The position numbers were made by a program, and so were the translations under genes. A stretch of DNA of 64,000 nucleotides from an uncultured Alphaproteobacteria bacterium (GTDB lineage Bacteria; Pseudomonadota; Alphaproteobacteria; Micropepsales; Micropepsaceae): the NCBI GenBank assembly GCA_903857685.1, contig CAIOFO010000033.1:1-64000 (forward strand). Reading direction: 5' to 3'. Shown piece after piece: positions 33,531-42,972 of the stretch (its first letter is position 1; each line of letters starts with the position of its first letter). A model generated the notes under the pieces. It ran no database searches, had not been told where the DNA came from, and saw only the letters and a list, made by a program, of their open reading frames with translations.

Positions 33531-34678
33531 GCCGGAGGCTTTTTGAAATATGCGGTCAACAAGGCGGCGTAGATGTCGGTCAGGGCCGCGATCTCCGAGA
33601 CCGCCACGCACTCGTCTTTCTTGTGCATGGTGCCGCCCGCCAGCCCCAGTTCGACCACCGGGCAGAAATCTTTGATGAAGCGCGCATCCGAGGTACCGCC
33701 CGTGGTGGAGAAAATCGGCGACTGGCCGGTGACGCTGGCCACGGTATCGCTGACCATCTGGGTGAATTTTCCGGGTGTGGTGACAAAGGACACGCCGCTG
33801 ACCTGGTGCGTCACCACGATCTGGCAACCGCTTTCCTTGGCCAGGCGCTGGCTGCGGTCGGTCACCCAGCCGATCAGGCTGTCGGGCGTGTGCCTGTCGT
33901 TGAAGCGGATATTGAAGGCGGCGCGTGCTTCGCCCGGAATCACATTGGTGGCGTCGTTGCCGACATCCATGCTGGTGAAGGACAGGCTGGAGGGATCGAA
34001 ATGGGCATTGCCCTTGTCCAGTGTATGATCCGCCAGCTGGTTCACCAGCTGCGCCAGCACCGGAATGGGATTTTTCGCCTTTTGCGGATAGCCGACATGG
34101 CCCTGCGCCCCGCTCACCACCAGCTTGAAATTGATCGAGCCGCGGCGGCCGATCTTCAGCGTGTCGCCGGCGCGGGTAGAGGAAGTCGGCTCACCCACCA
34201 CGCAATGATCCAGCTTTTCGCCCCTGTCTTTCAGCCAGGCCAGGATTTTCGGAGTGCCGTTGAGGCCGGGGCCTTCCTCGTCGCCGGTAATGAGCAGGCT
34301 GATCGAGCCCTTGACCGGTCCGGCGGCAAGCACCCGCTCCGCCGCCGCGACAAACGCGGCGATGGCCGACTTCATGTCGGCGGCGCCGCGTCCATAGAGG
34401 ACGCCGTCGTGAATTTCTGCCGCGAAGGCCGGGTATTGCCAGCCTTCGCCGGGCGGGACCACGTCGGTATGGCCGGCGAAACAGAAATGCGGTGCGGCAT
34501 CACCAATGCGGGCATAGAGATTTTCAACCGCCGCCGCGCCCGCTTCTTCAAAGCGCAGCCGGTGACAGGCAAAGCCCAGCCGGTAGAGCTCCGTTTCCAG
34601 AATGGCCAGCGCACCGGCATCGGCCGGCGTGACCGAGGCGCAGCGGATTAGCTTTTGGGAAAGTGCGAGCGCATCCAT
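33527..34678 (-). CDS. dapE: Succinyl-diaminopimelate desuccinylase
   Basis: 383 residues of the M20 family. Metal-site motifs: FAGHTDVVPPGEGW (His and Asp), LYGRGAADMKSAIAAF (bridging Asp), ITGDEEGPGLNGT (catalytic Glu pair) and a late His in GGTMHKKDE. The dimerisation domain starts near KIGRRGSINFKLVVSGAQGH. Produces LL-diaminopimelate for lysine and peptidoglycan. The start is one base after the dapD stop; the open frame extends to 34729 inside dapD. Confidence 0.96.
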   Translation of the reverse strand: MDALALSQKLIRCASVTPADAGALAILETELYRLGFACHRLRFEEAGAAAVENLYARIGDAAPHFCFAGHTDVVPPGEGWQYPAFAAEIHDGVLYGRGAADMKSAIAAFVAAAERVLAAGPVKGSISLLITGDEEGPGLNGTPKILAWLKDRGEKLDHCVVGEPTSSTRAGDTLKIGRRGSINFKLVVSGAQGHVGYPQKAKNPIPVLAQLVNQLADHTLDKGNAHFDPSSLSFTSMDVGNDATNVIPGEARAAFNIRFNDRHTPDSLIGWVTDRSQRLAKESGCQIVVTHQVSGVSFVTTPGKFTQMVSDTVASVTGQSPIFSTTGGTSDARFIKDFCPVVELGLAGGTMHKKDECVAVSEIAALTDIYAALLTAYFKKPPA

Positions 34679-34679
34679 G

Positions 34680-35498
34680 TCAGTCGCGCAACAGGTCGTT
34701 GATGGAGGTCTTGGCGCGGGTTTTCTCATCCACCCGCTTGACGATCACGGCGCAATAGAGCGACGGACCGTTTCCTTGCGGCAGCGAACCGGACACCACC
34801 ACCGAATAGGGCGGCACCTTGCCCATATGAATTTCCCCCGTGGCGCGATCCACGATCTTGGTCGAGCCGGAGAGGTAAACCCCCATGGACAGCACGCTGC
34901 CTTCGCCCACGATCACGCCCTCGGCCACTTCGGCGCGTGCGCCGATAAAGCAATTATCCTCGATGATGGTGGGCGCGGCCTGCAGCGGCTCCAGCACCCC
35001 GCCCAGTCCCGCGCCGCCGGAAATATGGCAATGCGATCCCACCTGGGCGCAGGAGCCCACCGTCGCCCAGGTGTCGATCATTGTGCCTTCGCCGACCCGG
35101 GCGCCGACATTGACGAAGCTTGGCATCAAGACTGCGCCTTTGGCGATGAATGCGGAGCGCCGCACAATGGCACCCGGCACGGCCCGGAAACCGGCGGCGC
35201 GAAACCGCGCTTCGTCCCAGCCGAGAAATTTGGAATCGACCTTGTCCCACCACACCGCGCCGCCCGGCGCGTCCGTAATGATCTTCATGTCATTGAGACG
35301 GAAGGCCAGAAGCACCGCCTTCTTCAGCCATTGATGGACCTGCCACACGCCGCCGATCTTTTCGGCGACCCGCAAGCTGCCATTGTCCAGCCCTTCCAGC
35401 GCCGCTTCCACGGCATCGCGGTGCGCGCCTTTGCTGGTGACGCTTAGGGTCTCGCGCGCCTCCCAGGCCGCTTCAATGCTGGCTACCAATCCGGTCAT
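34680..35498 (-). CDS. dapD: 2,3,4,5-tetrahydropyridine-2,6-dicarboxylate N-succinyltransferase
   Basis: 272 residues. N-terminal helical domain ([20 protein letters not shown]) followed by a left-handed beta-helix of hexapeptide repeats ([40 protein letters not shown]). Uses succinyl-CoA to acylate tetrahydrodipicolinate, the step before DapC and DapE. Starts one base after the stop of the nucleotidase gene, so the operon is tightly packed. Confidence 0.97.
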   Translation of the reverse strand: MTGLVASIEAAWEARETLSVTSKGAHRDAVEAALEGLDNGSLRVAEKIGGVWQVHQWLKKAVLLAFRLNDMKIITDAPGGAVWWDKVDSKFLGWDEARFRAAGFRAVPGAIVRRSAFIAKGAVLMPSFVNVGARVGEGTMIDTWATVGSCAQVGSHCHISGGAGLGGVLEPLQAAPTIIEDNCFIGARAEVAEGVIVGEGSVLSMGVYLSGSTKIVDRATGEIHMGKVPPYSVVVSGSLPQGNGPSLYCAVIVKRVDEKTRAKTSINDLLRD

Positions 35499-35499
35499 T

Positions 35500-36219
35500 T
35501 CAAATCCTGATGCGGTTTAAAAACTGAGTGAGGTCCCTGGTTTCATGATCTATGTGCAAGGCCGACGCAACCGGAATTTCCGGGCCCTGACGGCCCCAGA
35601 CCGCATCGGTGTTCAGCCATACCGTGGTCATGCCCAGGGCATGCGCCTCCACCAGATTGTGCGCGATATCGTCGAACATCGCCGCCTTTTCCGGCGCAAA
35701 TCCGCCCCGCGCGACAATGCGACGATAGGCGGCGGCATCGGGCTTGGGCACAAAGCCCAGATCGCGAATGTCCCAGACATCGTCAAACAGGTGCGTGAGG
35801 CCCAGCCGCGCCAGCACCCGCCCGGCATGATGAGCGCAGCCATTGGTGAAGACATGGCGGCTGCCCGGCAGCCTCTCGATGGCGAAGGTCAGCGCCCCAT
35901 CGGGATTGAGGTCGGTCAGGTCGATCTGGTGGACGAAGTCCAGATAGGGCTCGGGGTCGATGCCATGCTCCTTGATCAACCCGTTCAGGGTGGTGCCGTG
36001 GTCCCGGTACAGCGTCTTCTGCACGGCGCGGGCGGCAGTCTTTTCCAGGCCCAGAAATTTGGCGACGAATTCCGTCATGCGCGCGTCAATGCGCGCGAAG
36101 ACGCCGCTGTCGGCGCGATAAAGCGTATTGTCCAGATCGAACACCCAATGCTTCACGTGCCGGAAATCGGGACGCGAGTCCGGCGTTTCCTGGGAGCTTT
36201 GGGGGGAATATCCGGGCAT
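35500..36219 (-). CDS. HAD-family pyrimidine 5'-nucleotidase
   Basis: 239 residues. HAD motif [18 protein letters not shown] (nucleophile and acid Asp), motif II TNG ([12 protein letters not shown]), motif III Lys in [11 protein letters not shown] and motif [10 protein letters not shown]. The arrangement and the [12 protein letters not shown] cap segment match the SDT1/PHM8-type pyrimidine 5'-nucleotidases that precede dapD in many alphaproteobacteria. Dephosphorylates nucleoside monophosphates. First gene of the leftward operon; its promoter must lie in or next to the inverted-repeat element at 36237-36533. Confidence 0.88.
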   Translation of the reverse strand: MPGYSPQSSQETPDSRPDFRHVKHWVFDLDNTLYRADSGVFARIDARMTEFVAKFLGLEKTAARAVQKTLYRDHGTTLNGLIKEHGIDPEPYLDFVHQIDLTDLNPDGALTFAIERLPGSRHVFTNGCAHHAGRVLARLGLTHLFDDVWDIRDLGFVPKPDAAAYRRIVARGGFAPEKAAMFDDIAHNLVEAHALGMTTVWLNTDAVWGRQGPEIPVASALHIDHETRDLTQFLNRIRI

Positions 36220-36236
36220 GACGGGCGAAACATGGC

Positions 36237-36533
36237 CTCAGAGCAAGTTAGGGTCAAATTGAACCGCTGCGTCGGAGGGGTTTTGTGCTGTGGGCAGGGT
36301 TTCCTAGCGACAGCGTAGGCAACGGGCGCAGCACGTAGCGGGGACTACGGGCAAGCCCTTCGACGCTCCCACGGCGCAAAAGTCCCCGGCCCCCAAGGGG
36401 TTGCGTCCCGGCGGGCGCCTGCGGCCTCGCCGCGCTCGACCGTATTTCCTATACGCCCTTCGCGCGGCTCCAGGCGGTCACCTCGCCGGGAACGCAACGC
36501 AGCTGATTCAATTTGACCCTAACGTGCTCTCAG
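36237..36533. mobile_element. 297-bp element with ~36-bp terminal inverted repeats (MITE-like)
   Basis: Left end CTCAGAGCAAGTTAGGG continuing TCAAATTGAACCGCTGCGT; right end, reverse-complemented, CTGAGAGCACGTTAGGG continuing TCAAATTGAATCAGCTGCGT. The shared core GTTAGGGTCAAATTGAA is identical (36247-36263 and 36507-36523). Inside are a 14-bp stem (GTTGCGTCCCGGCG at 36400-36413 with its partner at 36484-36498, one bulge) and a copy of the CGCTGTCGC hairpin at 36303-36319. There is no ORF of note and no clear target duplication. It fills the divergent gap between the nucleotidase and DUF2336 genes. The mobile nature is inferred. Confidence 0.5.
36298..36324. repeat. Hairpin repeat, loop TACGCTGTCGCTA, copy 5 (inverted)
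   Basis: On the minus strand GTTGCC-TACGCTGTCGCTA-GGAAAC: five of six arm pairs form. It lies inside the 297-bp inverted-repeat element. Confidence 0.5.
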
Positions 36534-36630
36534 CCGGGCCGCTGGCAAGTTTGTTAACGCGGGGAAACCAAGCTTGTTTAACAGCTCTTAACGGCCAAAG
36601 TCCGACACTGCGCCCCGTCAGGGAGTGCGC

Positions 36631-37896
36631 ATGAAAAAATCCGCGCCGTATCGGGATTTGCCCGAACAAGGCGGTCTCAGCCCGCGCCATGCGCTCGACA
36701 TATTGGAGATACGCGCGCGCGAAACCCAGTCCTATCTGGCCCAGCGCACCGATGCCGGCGACGCCGTGCTGCAGTATCTGGCCGAACATGGCGCACCCGC
36801 CACCCGTGCCGCTGTCGCCGCCAATGTCGCCGCCCCCGCCGCGGTCAACCGCTTTCTGGCCGAAGACGATGATGAGAATGTGCGCGTCGAACTGGCGGTC
36901 AAGATCGCCCGCCTGATGCCGGGGCTCGATGCGCAGCATAGCGCCCATATCATCGCCCTCACCATCGAGACGCTGGAGTTTCTCGCCACCGACTCCGCCA
37001 CGCGCGTGCGTGCCGTTCTGGCCGAGGAGATCAAGCATCTCACCAATGTGCCGCGCGATATCGTGTTGGCCCTGGCGCGTGATCTGGAACAGATCGTCGC
37101 CATGCCCGTGCTGGAATATTCCCCCCTGCTGTCGGATGCCGACCTGATCGAGATTATCGCCTGCGGCCAGGTGCGCGAAGTGCTGGTGGCCGTGGCGCGC
37201 CGCCGCCCGCTCAGCGAAAACGTATCCGCCTGTCTGGTGCAGTCGCTCGACGTCCCCGCCGTGGCGGCGCTGCTGGTCAACCCGGACGCGAAAATTCGCA
37301 AGGAAACGCTTGAGCGGGTTGTCTCGGAAGCGGAGGAAATAGAATCCTGGCAACTGCCGCTGGCGCTGCGCGCCGATCTGTCCGCCCGGGCAATCCGGCG
37401 CATTGCCGGCTTTGTCGGCGCCGCCATCATCGAGCGGCTGGCGGCGCGCCATGATCTGGCGCCGGCCACGCGAACCCATCTGAACCGCCAGCTGCGCCTG
37501 CGGCTGGAGGAAAAGACCGATGCCGTGGAAGCGGCGGCCGCTGCTGCCGGCAATGTCGCAAAGGCCAAGGCGGGTCATTCGCTCAACGGAAATTTCGTCG
37601 AGGACGCGGCGCTGGCCGGGCACCGCGAAAGTGTGATCCTGGCTCTGGCGGAATTGGCGCTGGTTCCCGCAGCCAATGTGCGGCGCATTCTGGCGTCCGG
37701 CCGCGCCAAGCCGCTGGTGGCCCTGGTCTGGCGCGCCAAGCTGTCCATGCGGGTGGCGTTCAAGATCCAGACCTTTGTGATGAAATTGCCGGGCCACGCA
37801 TTGCTGCCGGCCCGTGACGGCGTGGGCTTTCCGCTGACTCCGGAAGAGATGAACCGGCAGCTGTCCTGTTTCGACATACAGGAATTGCCGCGCTAG
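36631..37896 (+). CDS. DUF2336 domain-containing protein
   Basis: 421 residues from the ATG at 36631, which has CAGGGAG six bases upstream (a GTG lies two codons earlier). Almost wholly helical, made of HEAT-like helical pairs (AVAANVAAPAAVNRFLAEDD; DSATRVRAVLAEEIKHL; VNPDAKIRKETLERVV). This is the pattern of DUF2336, a family almost confined to alphaproteobacteria and of unknown function. No signal peptide or membrane helix, so cytoplasmic. Converges on the DUF1036 gene with a 13-bp gap. Confidence 0.8.
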   Translation: MKKSAPYRDLPEQGGLSPRHALDILEIRARETQSYLAQRTDAGDAVLQYLAEHGAPATRAAVAANVAAPAAVNRFLAEDDDENVRVELAVKIARLMPGLDAQHSAHIIALTIETLEFLATDSATRVRAVLAEEIKHLTNVPRDIVLALARDLEQIVAMPVLEYSPLLSDADLIEIIACGQVREVLVAVARRRPLSENVSACLVQSLDVPAVAALLVNPDAKIRKETLERVVSEAEEIESWQLPLALRADLSARAIRRIAGFVGAAIIERLAARHDLAPATRTHLNRQLRLRLEEKTDAVEAAAAAAGNVAKAKAGHSLNGNFVEDAALAGHRESVILALAELALVPAANVRRILASGRAKPLVALVWRAKLSMRVAFKIQTFVMKLPGHALLPARDGVGFPLTPEEMNRQLSCFDIQELPR

Positions 37897-37909
37897 CGGA
37901 CGATCCGCT

Positions 37910-38890
37910 CTAGCGCATAAGGCCTTGCGCGCCGATATGGGCGACATAGCCGGCAAGCCCGCGCCCGGCGGTGGAAACAAATCCGGATTCGTTCATGCCG
38001 CGCGCGGCGCAATTGCCGCGATTTTCAACTTCAAACGCCACGGCGGTGGTGCAGAATTTTTCATTGCCGGCCACCAGCGGCGTGCCGCCCAGCTTCTGGG
38101 CCAGAAGATAGACCGGGCCCGCCAGGGGCGCGGCCAGCAGGCGGGCGCAGGCCTTGGGCGTGATCCGCCACCAGCCGCGTGAGGTGGGCTTGCCCGGACC
38201 GGTCTGCGCGATGGCGGCCAGCAGCGGCTCGGCGGAATCATTGCACACCGCATAGCCCTGGGGCGCGCTGATGGTTTGCGCCCGCTTTTCCAGCGCGGCG
38301 AACAGGACGGTGTTGTCGTCTCCGGGCTTGAATTTCATTTTGTTCCGGAAGTCCGTCAGCGCCGTTCCGGTGGGTTTGTCGGGCTTTCCGTCAATCGCGC
38401 CCACCTTGTAGCCATTGTCGCTGAGCAGCCGCTTGACGCCGGCCAGTTGCGCCGCGGTCAGGGAGGCCAGCGCGGGCGTCTCGTCGAAATCCATCGTCCA
38501 GTCGCGGCGATTCTTGAAATTCACCGGCGCGAAGGGCAATGCGAAGGTATCCGGCGACGTGCAATAGGGCTGGGTGACGGCCTGGTGCAAGGTGAAATCA
38601 CTATCCCTGACACAGACCGGAAAGGCGCCGCCCCAGGCGCGCTCAGGTCCGGCATGAGCCAGCGACGTGCGGGCATAGACCAGGTAACTGGCGGCCAGCG
38701 GGCTCTTGATGGCAATGGCGCAGTCGCCGGGAATGATGCGGGTCCAGCCTTGCGTCAGGCTGTCGGTGTTCTTGATGGTGGATGTGGCGGCTTCCAGAAC
38801 ATAGCTGGTGCGATTGCACAGCTTGAGATCGGCGCGCGCCGGATGCGGCAAGAGCACAAGAAGCAGGGCCACAAGGAGCGCGCCGCGCAT
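37910..38890 (-). CDS. Secreted protein with two DUF1036 domains around a peptidoglycan-binding-like linker
   Basis: 326 residues. Signal peptide ([20 protein letters not shown]). DUF1036 occurs twice: about 21-110 (LKLCNRTSYVLEAATSTIKN, GWTRIIPGDC) and about 225-310 (YAVCNDSAEPLLAAIAQTGP, GWWRITPKAC). The piece between (ALASLTAAQLAGVKRLLSDN, GAIDGKPDKPTGTALTDF) resembles a PG_binding_1 fold. Cysteines at matching positions suggest disulfides in both halves. Exported, role unknown. Its ATG shares an A with the argB stop (TGATG), so it rides at the end of the rpmH-argB operon. Confidence 0.82.
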   Translation of the reverse strand: MRGALLVALLLVLLPHPARADLKLCNRTSYVLEAATSTIKNTDSLTQGWTRIIPGDCAIAIKSPLAASYLVYARTSLAHAGPERAWGGAFPVCVRDSDFTLHQAVTQPYCTSPDTFALPFAPVNFKNRRDWTMDFDETPALASLTAAQLAGVKRLLSDNGYKVGAIDGKPDKPTGTALTDFRNKMKFKPGDDNTVLFAALEKRAQTISAPQGYAVCNDSAEPLLAAIAQTGPGKPTSRGWWRITPKACARLLAAPLAGPVYLLAQKLGGTPLVAGNEKFCTTAVAFEVENRGNCAARGMNESGFVSTAGRGLAGYVAHIGAQGLMR

Positions 38891-39810
38891 CAGGCGGCCG
38901 TGATCAGCGTTCCGGCGCCATGCTCGGTGAAGAGTTCGAGCAGCAACACATGCGGGATGCGCCCGTCCAGGATGACGGCGGCATTGACGCCGCCTTCCAC
39001 CGCGTCGATCGCGGTCTGGATCTTCGGTATCATGCCGCCGGAGATGGTGCCGTCGGCGATCAGGGCGCGCGCTTCCGGCACCGTCAGGCGCGGGATCACC
39101 TTCTTGTCCTGGTCCAGCACGCCTTCGACATCGGTCAGCAGGATCAGGCGCTCGGCGTTCAGGGCGCAGGCCACGGCCCCTGACACGGTGTCGGCATTGA
39201 TGTTGTAGGTCTCGCCCTTGGGGCCGACGCCGATGGGCGCGATCACCGGAATGGTTTCCGATTTCATGATCGCATGCAGCACTTCGGGATTGATCTTGTC
39301 GGGTTCGCCGACGAAACCCATGTCCACCGCTTCCTTCGCGCCGGTGGCCGGATCGGTCCTGGTCATGGCCAGCTTGCGGGCCACCACCAGGTTGCCGTCC
39401 TTGCCCGAAAGCCCGATGGCGCGGCCGCCCGCGGCATTGATGGCCGTGACCAGATGCTTGTTGATGGACCCGCTCAGCACCATCTCGACCACTTCCACCG
39501 CCGCTTCGTCGGTGACGCGCAGCCCGTCAATGAAAGTGGAATTGATGTTCAACCGCTTCAGCATGGCGCCGATCTGCGGCCCGCCGCCATGCACCACCAC
39601 TGGATCAATGCCGGTCTGCTTCATCAGGACGATGTCCTGGGAAAAATCATCGGTGCCGGTGCCGGTCATGGCGTTGCCGCCATATTTCACCACGATGGTC
39701 TTCTGGTCATATTTGAGAATGAAGGGCAACGCCTCGACCAGCACCCGGCCGGTCTGGCGCCAGCGCGCCATCAGGCGGAGATTTTTCTCCTGGTCGGTAT
39801 CGTCGGCCAT
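38890..39810 (-). CDS. argB: Acetylglutamate kinase
   Basis: 306 residues of the amino-acid kinase family: [13 protein letters not shown] (phosphate-binding Lys), [47 protein letters not shown] and [15 protein letters not shown]. Phosphorylates N-acetylglutamate in arginine synthesis. The N-terminal helix preceding the core is typical of the arginine-inhibited hexameric type. Follows engB with a 54-bp gap. Confidence 0.97.
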   Translation of the reverse strand: MADDTDQEKNLRLMARWRQTGRVLVEALPFILKYDQKTIVVKYGGNAMTGTGTDDFSQDIVLMKQTGIDPVVVHGGGPQIGAMLKRLNINSTFIDGLRVTDEAAVEVVEMVLSGSINKHLVTAINAAGGRAIGLSGKDGNLVVARKLAMTRTDPATGAKEAVDMGFVGEPDKINPEVLHAIMKSETIPVIAPIGVGPKGETYNINADTVSGAVACALNAERLILLTDVEGVLDQDKKVIPRLTVPEARALIADGTISGGMIPKIQTAIDAVEGGVNAAVILDGRIPHVLLLELFTEHGAGTLITAA

Positions 39811-39864
39811 GGCCGTTGGGCCCCAAAAAGTCCGGGGCCTTATACGCGCGGCAGGGGTAGGGCG

Positions 39865-40485
39865 CTACCCCTTTTGCGCCAGCGCCGCCAGCTGGCTTCG
39901 CAATTCTTCCATTCCCGCGCCGGTCAGGGCGGAGGTGACCGCAGTCTCGGCCAATGCGGCGGTATGCTTGCGGGCTTCGGCTGCGACCGCGGCTGCGACC
40001 TGCGCGATTCCGGCGGGCTTTTGTTCATCGCTTTTGGTCAGCACAAGTTCGTAGGAGACGGCGGCGCGGTCGAGCAGCTCCATCACCGCCAGGTCGCTGC
40101 TCATGATCCCCCGCCGCGCGTCAATCAGCACCGCGACGCGGGACAAGGTGGCGCGTCCGCTCATATAGGAAAAGGCAAGGGTCTGCCATTCCTGGGCCAG
40201 GCTGCGCGACGCCTTGGCATAGCCATAACCGGGCAGGTCCACCAGCATCAGCTTGCCGCCCAGGTTGAAGAAATTGATCTCACGGGTGCGGCCTGGCGTC
40301 TGCGATACCCGCGCCACCGTCTTGCGCCCGGTCAGGGCATTGATGAGCGAGGATTTTCCCACATTGGAACGGCCGACAAAAGCCACTTCCGGCAGGCTCT
40401 GCGGCGGCAGATTGTTGATATTGCTGGCGCCCCAGATGAATTCGCACGGCCCGGCGAAGAGTTTGCGCGCGAATTCATCGCCCAC
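39865..40485 (-). CDS. engB: Ribosome biogenesis GTPase EngB (YihA/YsxC)
   Basis: 206 residues from a GTG at 40485 that overlaps the yidC TAG by one base. GTPase motifs: G1 FVGRSNVGKSSLINAL, G3 LVDLPGYGYAKAS, G4 LTKSDE; the G2 threonine lies in TPGRTREINFF. It acts in large-subunit assembly. The open frame continues 28 codons into yidC, but family length and the stop-start overlap favour the GTG. Confidence 0.94.
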   Translation of the reverse strand: MGDEFARKLFAGPCEFIWGASNINNLPPQSLPEVAFVGRSNVGKSSLINALTGRKTVARVSQTPGRTREINFFNLGGKLMLVDLPGYGYAKASRSLAQEWQTLAFSYMSGRATLSRVAVLIDARRGIMSSDLAVMELLDRAAVSYELVLTKSDEQKPAGIAQVAAAVAAEARKHTAALAETAVTSALTGAGMEELRSQLAALAQKG

Positions 40486-42284
40486 TATTTCTTGGCCTTG
40501 TGGGCGGGGCGCAGCTTCAGATTCTCGAACAGGTGAATCTCCACGCCTTCCTTGTGCATGATGAACCATTGCTGGGCAACGGTGAGAAGATTGTTCCAGG
40601 TGTAATAAATCACCAGCCCGGCGGGGAAGGTCGCGAACATGAAGGCGAAAATCACGGGCATCAGCGCGAACATCCTGGCCTGCACCGGATCGGACGGCGC
40701 GGGGTTCAGCTTGGTCTGCACGAACTGGGTCATGCCCATCAGGATCGGCCAGATGCCGATCGACAGGATGGCCAGGAAGCCCGGCAGCACGGCGTGCGGA
40801 TCGAAGGGCAGGAGCCCGAACAAATTGATGATCGAGGTCGGGTCCGGCGCGGAAAGGTCGTGAATCCAGCCGTAAAACGGCGCCTGGCGCATTTCGATGG
40901 TGACGTAGAGCACCTTGTAGAGCGAGAAGAACACCGGAATCTGGATCAGCATCGGCAGGCAGCCGGTCAGCGGATTCACTTTTTCCCGCTTGTACATTTC
41001 CATGATCGCCATCTGCTGTTTCTGCGCATCATCGGCATGCAGCTTTTTCAAGCGCTCCATTTCCGGCTGCACCTTCTTCATCCGGCTCATGGACTTGAAC
41101 GAGGTGTTGGCCAGGGGGAAGAACAGCAGCTTCACCGCCACGGTCAGCATCAGGATAGCGATGCCGAAATTGCCGATGAATTTGTAGAAAACGTCCAGCA
41201 GCCAGAACAGCGGCTGGGTGATGAACCAGAACCAGCCCCAGTCCACCGCCTTGTCGAAACCGGCGACACCCTGGCCGCTTTCATAACCGCGCAGAATGTC
41301 CACCACCTTGGCGCCGGCGAACAGATTGTGAGTGACGCTGAGCGAGGCGCCGGGCGCGACGGTGCGCGCGCCCAGGCGATAATAGGCTTGATAGGCCTTG
41401 GTGGACGGATTGATATCGGTGCCGCGATAGGCGCCGTTATAAGTCTCGTTCTGCGGCGGAATGACAGCCGCCATCCAGTATTTGTCGGTAATGCCGACCC
41501 AGCCGCCGGTGGACGAAAATTCCTTGGCCGGGGTGGCGGCATCCTTGAAGTCGTCATATTTCGCATCCACTTCGCTGCCGCCCGCGACGCCGACAAAGCC
41601 AAGATGCAGAATGTAGGAGGTGGTGGCCTTGGGGGCGCCTTCGCGCGCCACATAGGCAAAGGGATAAAGCGTCGCTGCCGCGCCGGATGTATTGGCGACG
41701 CTGTCGGCGACGCTGAACATGTATTTGTCGTCAATGGCGATGACGCGGCTGAAGACAAGGCCATGGCCATTGTCCCAGCTCAGGGTCACCGGATGGCCCG
41801 GCGAAAGCGCGCCGCCGCCCGTCTGGCTCCAGACCGTCTGGTCGCCCGGCATGTTGCCGGCACCGCCGCTGCCGATCCAGCCGAACTCGGCATAATAGGG
41901 AAAGTCCGTGCTCTTGGGCGCCAGCAGCACGATTTCCGGACTCTTGGGGTCCGGGGTCTCGCGATATTTCTTCAGCCGCAAATCGTCCAGCTTGGCGCCC
42001 TTGAGCGCGATGGAGCCGTCCAGCATCGGCGTATCAATGGCGACGCGTGCGCCTTCCGCCTTCAGCGCGGCATCGCGCGACATGTGCACATTGGCGCCGC
42101 CGGCGGGAAGGCCCGGACCCGGCGCACCGGGAGCCGCCTGTACGGGCTGCGTTTTTTCCTGATGGGCCAGGGCGGCCTGGCGGGCCTGCTCGGCGCGCAT
42201 CTGCGGCATGGCGATAAACCATTGCCAGCCGAACAGCACCAGGGCCGAGAGCGCGAAAGTGACGATCAGGTTTTTGTTGTTCAT
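40485..42284 (-). CDS. yidC: Membrane protein insertase YidC
   Basis: 599 residues, full length for the Gram-negative type: first helix ([20 protein letters not shown]), large periplasmic beta-domain (about 60-370) and the five-helix insertase core (about 375-590: [40 protein letters not shown]). The conserved Arg of the hydrophilic groove is not obvious at a glance, but Lys occurs in VAVKLLFFP. Coupled to yidD by an ATGA overlap and to engB downstream. Confidence 0.97.
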   Translation of the reverse strand: MNNKNLIVTFALSALVLFGWQWFIAMPQMRAEQARQAALAHQEKTQPVQAAPGAPGPGLPAGGANVHMSRDAALKAEGARVAIDTPMLDGSIALKGAKLDDLRLKKYRETPDPKSPEIVLLAPKSTDFPYYAEFGWIGSGGAGNMPGDQTVWSQTGGGALSPGHPVTLSWDNGHGLVFSRVIAIDDKYMFSVADSVANTSGAAATLYPFAYVAREGAPKATTSYILHLGFVGVAGGSEVDAKYDDFKDAATPAKEFSSTGGWVGITDKYWMAAVIPPQNETYNGAYRGTDINPSTKAYQAYYRLGARTVAPGASLSVTHNLFAGAKVVDILRGYESGQGVAGFDKAVDWGWFWFITQPLFWLLDVFYKFIGNFGIAILMLTVAVKLLFFPLANTSFKSMSRMKKVQPEMERLKKLHADDAQKQQMAIMEMYKREKVNPLTGCLPMLIQIPVFFSLYKVLYVTIEMRQAPFYGWIHDLSAPDPTSIINLFGLLPFDPHAVLPGFLAILSIGIWPILMGMTQFVQTKLNPAPSDPVQARMFALMPVIFAFMFATFPAGLVIYYTWNNLLTVAQQWFIMHKEGVEIHLFENLKLRPAHKAKK

Positions 42285-42541
42285 GGCTGCCGGTGTTGGG
42301 AAGGAGGAACGGGATCAAAACCCGAGGCGCCGCCAAGCCAGCGTATGGGATGGCAGCGGGCAAGACGCTTGATGGCAAGAACAAGACCGTGGATCGGGCC
42401 GTGGACATGAATGGCTTCCAGCGCATAGGCCGAGCAGCTGGGCTGAAAGCGGCAGGCGGGCGGCAGCAGCACTGACAGAAAGCGGCGATAGAAATGGATC
42501 GGGGCGGAAAGGGAAGCAATACCCAGGCGGCGGATCGTCAT
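42281..42541 (-). CDS. yidD: Membrane protein insertion efficiency factor YidD
   Basis: 86 residues. Family core: [20 protein letters not shown], then [12 protein letters not shown] and RLARCHPI, then [11 protein letters not shown]. The three conserved cysteines are present. Peripheral inner-membrane protein helping YidC. ATG at 42541 is two bases after the rnpA stop; a TTG at 42547 that overlaps rnpA is an alternative. Confidence 0.95.
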   Translation of the reverse strand: MTIRRLGIASLSAPIHFYRRFLSVLLPPACRFQPSCSAYALEAIHVHGPIHGLVLAIKRLARCHPIRWLGGASGFDPVPPSQHRQP

Positions 42542-42543
42542 GC

Positions 42544-42972
42544 TCAATTTCCACCTCCTGCTCTGGCGTCCAGCTTGCCATGGGCCGCCGTCATCGCGGC
42601 CACAAGATCACCAAGCAGGGCCTGGAAATCCCGCGTCAGGATGCTGGCGCGGGCGACCAGAACATAGTCATGGCCGGCGCGACCTGAAAGGGGAAGCGTG
42701 GCGCGTACTGCCGCACGCAACCGCCGCTTGGCGCGATTGCGCGCCACGGCATTGCCGATCTTGCGGCTGGCGGTAAAGCCGATGCGGGCCTGGCCATCCC
42801 GGCGCGCAAGTTCGGGGGTGGGCGTGAGTTCCAGGGTGATGGCGCCAGACACTTTGCGGATAGCGCGCGCGGCCGCCAGGAAATCGGCACGCCTGGTCAG
42901 ATGGGCCAGCTTGACAGGGCTGAGGGTGAGCGGCGCGGCCGCTGGCTCAGGCGGAGAGTTTCTTGCGGCCAT
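42544..42972 (-). CDS. rnpA: Ribonuclease P protein component
   Basis: About 142 residues. The RNR motif is [20 protein letters not shown] followed by RRLRAAVRA; the N-terminal RNA-contact segment is [13 protein letters not shown]. The ATG at 42972 overlaps the last 26 bases of rpmH. No better start lies downstream, because codons close to [11 protein letters not shown] are not start codons. The frame stays open across most of rpmH (to 43035). Partners with the RNase P RNA to mature tRNA 5' ends. Confidence 0.93.
   Translation of the reverse strand: MAARNSPPEPAAAPLTLSPVKLAHLTRRADFLAAARAIRKVSGAITLELTPTPELARRDGQARIGFTASRKIGNAVARNRAKRRLRAAVRATLPLSGRAGHDYVLVARASILTRDFQALLGDLVAAMTAAHGKLDARAGGGN

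Noticed and set aside
33531-33827. N-terminal extension of murI
   Set aside because: Lies inside dapE; the murI family begins at [11 protein letters not shown] and its ATG overlaps the dapE stop.
40500-42410. 636-codon open frame on the plus strand
   Set aside because: Opposite yidC and yidD; His/Gln/Gly/Arg-rich translation without family features.
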